Source: Phoenix dactylifera (taxonomy: Eukaryota > Streptophyta > Magnoliopsida > Arecales > Arecaceae). Taken from it: a stretch of 64,000 bases of DNA. Shown here piece after piece: positions 59,640-64,000 of the stretch; position 1 is the first letter of the stretch; each line of letters opens with the position of its first letter. The notes beneath the pieces were generated by a model, which was not told the DNA's origin, searched no databases, and was given only the letters and a program-made list of their open reading frames with translations. Location: the NCBI RefSeq assembly GCF_009389715.1, contig NC_052395.1, positions 2,170,001 through 2,234,000 on the forward strand, in the 5' to 3' direction. Both the position numbers and the translations under genes were made by a program.

Positions 59640-62600
59640 TGGGGAGGCCAGGTACCTTTTTTTTTTTTTTTTTTTTCCGACAAGCAAACGTGTTACCTAG
59701 TTGAACTTGCCGTGCCTGTGCATAGCTTGGCTGGTTTGATCTTCTTGGTCAATGCTGCCCGGCCATGGTTGTGGATTGTTATTTATTATCATACAAGAAA
59801 CTACTGTTTGGCTGTGATTGTTATGTATGTAGGTTCAAGAAACTGCTATCTAGCTAAATAAAATTTGTAACTTATTTTTTTATTATAACATTTGTTATCA
59901 ACCATGATAATGATAGCAAGAGATGACTAATATCATTATTAAGGTATGTTAGAACCGTTATAGCATCAATTATCTAAAACCAAGGTCAAAAAATATTATA
60001 TATATAGTAAATTGGATTTGTTAAACTAATATAGGATAACTACATGCATCTACCTGAACTAGAAAATAAAATATTTAAAAATTTAGTAGGAATATCATAG
60101 TCATCCATAGCGTGGATCTAGCGTGATTACCTAATTACATATGCTGTCATCCAATCTATATTATTGTTAGTTTCTCTGCAAGCATATGTTACTTCTCTAT
60201 AATTATATTTTGAGAATCGGTGAACAAGCCGAAATTTGAGGCCAGATTATTTGTGGTAAGGGCATCATGGTCATGCTAATAGAAGCATGCAAGGGCATTT
60301 CTGGACATAAGATTCAGAAGAAAAACCACAATTTCCCTGACTATTCCTGTATGCTGTAAACGCGTGCTTGGCCTCATGCTGACCCGGAAAGCATGTTGAA
60401 TAGCACTAATCCATGCGTTTGTGTTTCCAAGTGGACTTTTTGTTTGTTGTTGTTGGGCAAGTGAGCTTCAAATCTGTGCCTCTTTCAATAACGATTGACA
60501 TCCATTCATTTGGAATAAGGATTCCCATCTAGGCAAGCAAATAGGATGCTTCATGGAAGTTTTATTCCGTTGAATATAGGATGTTGACAGCAATGTCCCA
60601 GTCAAAAATTCACATCTAAAGTTGCACTGATTTGAATCAAACTTGGATATTATTAAAAACTTTTCAATACTTGTGCTTCTATCACCTTCTTAACAACAGA
60701 AGTAGGTGCATCAAGCATTGCTCTATATTAAGTTGGTCTAAGTTTGTTTTTTTGACAGTATTATTCATGTTCTCAATTTGCTGAAGTAGAGATGAGTCTG
60801 GTTTAAGAATTGTATTTATGTACTGTAATATTTTTCTATCAATATGATCACCATCTGTATTGTTGCCGAGCTATATAAAGATTTTCTTCGAATAAGATTA
60901 ATTGTACAGGAGTTGTGACTTGCACGTCTTGTTCATTTGCTTTTTTTCTTCCTTTTTTTTTGACAAAAAGTTGAGTTACAAGAAAAAGTTCTGAAGAGAA
61001 TCATAACTATTAATACACCTGCTCCCTTGATAATTCATCTTATAAATCTTTTACCATTTCAAGTGTATGTTGTTGGATTATTTAGCTGTTGTAGCATATT
61101 TGCTTTCATGTTAAGGTCTACATAGGGACAGTTCCACCATTCCTTATCAATTAGGCTGTTTAAAAACTGATCTGCATGGCTAACTAATCTTTACCTGCTA
61201 CATGCTTGTATATTAGTATTCAAATGAAGTCAAACTTGATTGTAGTCAGTTTGATGCACAGAGTTATCCTTAGGAGTTAAGGAATTCATGTGCAACATAT
61301 ATCAATATTATATTTTTCTACCATGTTTTCTATATCATCTTTCACAAGAGGTGTGAAAGAATTCTTCCTACGAAGTTGCATAGAAACTGCTCTCAAAACA
61401 TTATTAATGCAGGTTGGATGGCCTAGAGCATGTTTTAGAATAACCTGATGGAAGACTAAAGCAAACGATGCAACAAAGTAAATCTAAGCCTAGAATTTTC
61501 AAAGCAATTATATATCAACTTGAAAACTAAGAGGCAAAGGAATCTAGCTGTATAACTAAATTAAAGAAAAGCGGTAATTAGTAGAAATTGGTGTCCATGG
61601 TGACCTATCTATTGATGGTTGTCTTTCGATACTAGTTATGGTGTCATCAGATGACCTAATGGTGAATAGAGCTACTGCCGGTTTCTTAACACTCCGCGTC
61701 CATCTTAGAGTAAAGCTTGAAACCTCCAAACGTAGGCAGCTACCATCAAAAGCTTCCTAATGGCAGTCAGTGCATGGTAATTGAATTCTAAAGGTGCAGT
61801 ATTCACCATTAATAAATTCTTGGACCCTGTTGATTTATTTTTGGGCCTAGCTTGATCTTAGTGTGCATTAATTATTTCTTAGCATTCAGGATTTCTTAGG
61901 CAGCTAGGAAAGCTTTATAAAATTACCTCGAGTTCTTACTTTTTACTCTATAAAGCGAACAACAAGAGCAAAGGCCTAATTGCCGGCGCTTTTCCATTAT
62001 TCACAATAGGAGAGGTAGCGGAGGTTATTGTTGCTTTTCAATTTGAGTTGAACATCTCGTACTTATGCATTTTGTGTATTTGTTTTCTCCTTTTTGGTTA
62101 TAGCCATTAATAAATGATAGGTCCCAATCAGAGTTAAGAAATGATAAATGGATAATTGGATAATGCTCTCTTCGGGTGAGAGACAAACCTCAAGTATTTT
62201 GATTGCAGCTCCTTTCCTATGCTTCTACTCACCCCACGTACTTAGGATTCTTCTTAAGCATCCCTATGGAGCGACGTAGCTTATCAATAAATGAGTTGGA
62301 CCAAGCACAATACCAAAATCGCCATGTAATGGCCATCCTTGGGCTCTAGATAAATTTTCAATTTTTGTTTATCAAAGTTCAACCTAGCTTTGTGCAAGCG
62401 TTACTCCGAATAAATTACTTGCAATCTATTCTTGAGGATATTGTGTCGGCTGCCTTGGCATGTTGAGACTTGGGTACAGACAATAATAAAAGCACATTAA
62501 CCAATTAATTACCTTCCCAATCATGAACCTATGGTTATCTTTGAGCAACTTTAACATGATTGCAGTTTATTTACAGTTTGTAACATAACTTGAATTCAAG

Positions 62601-62904
62601 AATCTATACATAATTAAGAATCTAGGTAGGGGCTTCGATCTAATTTTCACTAGACATGGAGACAGAGACTGCAGTTTGCTGACTCCGTTGGAAGGTAGAG
62701 CTTTGCAGTGTCAAATTAATTACAAGGGCTATTCTTTTCACTTGTTCCAAATTAGGCTGAATTATTTGCTATTCTTGAACTTAGGGATCTACAATTTTGA
62801 ATTTAACTTGGATCTGGTTGTAATTTTCTTGAATGATCCAAAGACCCGACCTGTAGAAAACATTTGCAGTCTCAGTGCAATAACGAGGAGCCAGGATTCG
62901 AAAC
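59640..62904. other. Spacer between the divergent ABCA and PPR genes
   Basis: 3.2 kb, A/T-rich, with T22 at about 59656-59677 and only short ORFs. No gene, tRNA or defined element recognised. Confidence 0.5.
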
Positions 62905-62912
62905 CTATAAAT
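62905..62912 (+). promoter_or_regulatory. Possible TATA box of the PPR gene
   Basis: CTATAAAT between two GATTCGAAAC words, 335 bp before the PPR ATG. Confidence 0.4.
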
Positions 62913-63050
62913 GATTCGAAACTAAGTTGGGCATCTACATGTAATTTTTCCTCCACGTATCTCAAGTAATTTTGAGGCCATTAGTGGGACCTCTAAATAA
63001 TTTGCTCTCCTACGCTTCATTCTTCTTTTCCGGGGTTTGGACGAGTAACG

Positions 63051-63134
63051 GTAAAGCTTCGCCATGGCTCCCCCTCCTCGATGCCATGGCCGGTAAAGCT
63101 TCTCCATGGCTCTTCCTCCTCGAATCCATGGCGA
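63051..63134 (+). repeat. 42-bp tandem duplication in the PPR leader
   Basis: The copies at 63051-63092 and 63093-63134 both read GTAAAGCTTC(G/T)CCATGGCT then CTCCTCGA and CCATGG, with a few differences. Each carries AUGs upstream of the PPR start. Confidence 0.85.
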
Positions 63135-63246
63135 CCGTTGCTCTTTGCAAGTTCGGAGCTCCAAGAGGCGGCACACCTTCATTCTCCGTCACCATCTCCA
63201 GAGCCCGAAGAGGTGACGAACGTGAAGAACTTTATTTAGTTGCTCC

Positions 63247-64000
63247 ATGGAGCAGCGTCTCATCTTACTGCTCCAATCCCCTCTACACTTGTCACCACTC
63301 AAACAAATCCATGCTGTCATCGTCAAATCAAATCCCGATCTCACCCCTCTCTTCCTTGGCGTTCTGTTGAATCGTTCCAATATGGGATATGCCCAACGAG
63401 CGTTCGACGCAATTCCTCAACCAGATCCCGGCCTCTCTAACTCCATCATATTCAGCTACTCTAAGCTCTCGATGCATAAAGAAGTCCTCAAAATCTTCTT
63501 CTCGGTTCACCGTAAGAAGACCCAGATCTTATTTCACTCTATTCCATCCGTTCTCAAGTCATGTGCTGCGTTAGCTGCAAGCAATGAAGGAAAACAAGTT
63601 CACACTTACATTTTGATTCACGGATTCAGTTCCAGTGTGTTTATTCAAACTTCTTTGATAGATTTCTACTCGAAAAATGGCGACTTGAATTCTGCTAGGA
63701 GGGTCTTCAATGAGATCCCGGTTAAGGATCCGGTTCCTATCAACTGCTTGATATCTGGGTATTCAAAGTCTGGCAATGTTCTGGCAGCAAGGCAACTTTT
63801 TGATGGGATGATCCAGAGGACGTCATCATCGTGGAATTCGATGATTACTTGCTATGCACACCATGGTGATTTCGCTGAAGCTTTGAGATTGTTTGAACGC
63901 ATGCAAACTGAGAATGCTCGGCCAAATGAGATCACTCTTGTGACGGTTTTGTCCATATGCGCGAAACTGGGCGACTTGAAAACAGGACTGAAGGTCAAGA
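63247..64000 (+). CDS. Pentatricopeptide repeat protein, PLS-type N-terminal part (runs off window)
   Basis: PPR proteins bind organelle RNA, one base per repeat, in editing, splicing or stability. The frame is open from ATG 63247 to the window end (251 residues), without introns. After MEQRLILLLQSPLHLSPLKQ comes IHAVIVKSNPDLT, typical of PLS-class openings. Repeats follow: YAQRAFDAIPQPDP, FHSIPSVLKSCAAL, NEGKQVHTYILIHG, TSLIDFYSKNGDLNSARRVF, INCLISGYSKSGNVLAARQL, SSWNSMITCYAHHGDFAEAL and RPNEITLVTVLSICAKLGDL. The 3' end, where E or DYW domains would lie, is off-window, so the editing class is undecided. A short AUG ORF at 63064 ends in TAA after ten codons. Other upstream AUGs lie in the duplicated leader. 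Targeting to chloroplast or mitochondrion is probable but not shown. Confidence 0.92.
   Translation, partial: MEQRLILLLQSPLHLSPLKQIHAVIVKSNPDLTPLFLGVLLNRSNMGYAQRAFDAIPQPDPGLSNSIIFSYSKLSMHKEVLKIFFSVHRKKTQILFHSIPSVLKSCAALAASNEGKQVHTYILIHGFSSSVFIQTSLIDFYSKNGDLNSARRVFNEIPVKDPVPINCLISGYSKSGNVLAARQLFDGMIQRTSSSWNSMITCYAHHGDFAEALRLFERMQTENARPNEITLVTVLSICAKLGDLKTGLKVK

Overview
This is plant nuclear DNA, most likely from a monocot with a large repeat-rich genome (palm-like, inferred from the genes and repeats, not proven). The evidence is GT-AG introns in five plant-type genes (RAD6-class E2, IQD, single-half ABCA, MRNIP-like, PLS-type PPR), Ty1/copia and Ty3/gypsy LTR elements with tRNA-Met primer sites, a TRIM, hAT-like MITEs and plant L1/RTE LINEs. 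There are no bacterial-style operons or CRISPR arrays.

Region 1 (1-12666) is nested retrotransposons. A nearly intact Ty1/copia element lies on the minus strand (1-8491). Its left LTR is cut by the window edge and its polyprotein has one in-frame stop. It sits inside a non-autonomous Ty3/gypsy element on the plus strand (visible 8492-12331) that shows only a protease fragment, a long non-coding stretch and a 3' LTR. A diverged LTR-like repeat follows.

Region 2 (13855-25525) holds two plus-strand genes that both belong to DNA-damage response families: an MRNIP-like zinc-ribbon gene (4 exons, 230 aa) and a RAD6/UBC2-type ubiquitin-conjugating enzyme (5 coding exons, 152 aa). A complete 282-bp TRIM with a perfect 5-bp target duplication lies between them. 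A decayed LINE fills the last intron of the E2 gene.

Region 3 (25526-34745) is intergenic: two small inverted-repeat elements, a second copy of the LTR-like repeat, a 964-bp hAT-like element with GGGTCGG subterminal repeats and 8-bp target duplications, and LINE 3' fragments.

Region 4 (34800-59160) holds two convergent genes. A plus-strand IQD calmodulin-binding gene (6 coding exons, 562 aa) faces a minus-strand ABCA transporter gene (16 exons, 963 aa). Between them is an L1-type LINE with an RNase H domain, split by a 2.6-kb solo LTR. ABCA intron 12 carries an RTE fragment with a long fold-back, plus a MITE.

Region 5 (59161-64000) is a 4-kb spacer and then the 5' end of an intronless PPR gene that runs off the window.

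Exon models were built by eye. Each of the four complete multi-exon genes gives a reading frame divisible by three with a family-typical protein length. No operon-like cooperation among the genes is implied. I did not see a clearly new biological system. The most unusual items are the single-stop copia element, the ABCA intron fold-back, the candidate GC-AG introns and the completely delimited TRIM and hAT-like elements.
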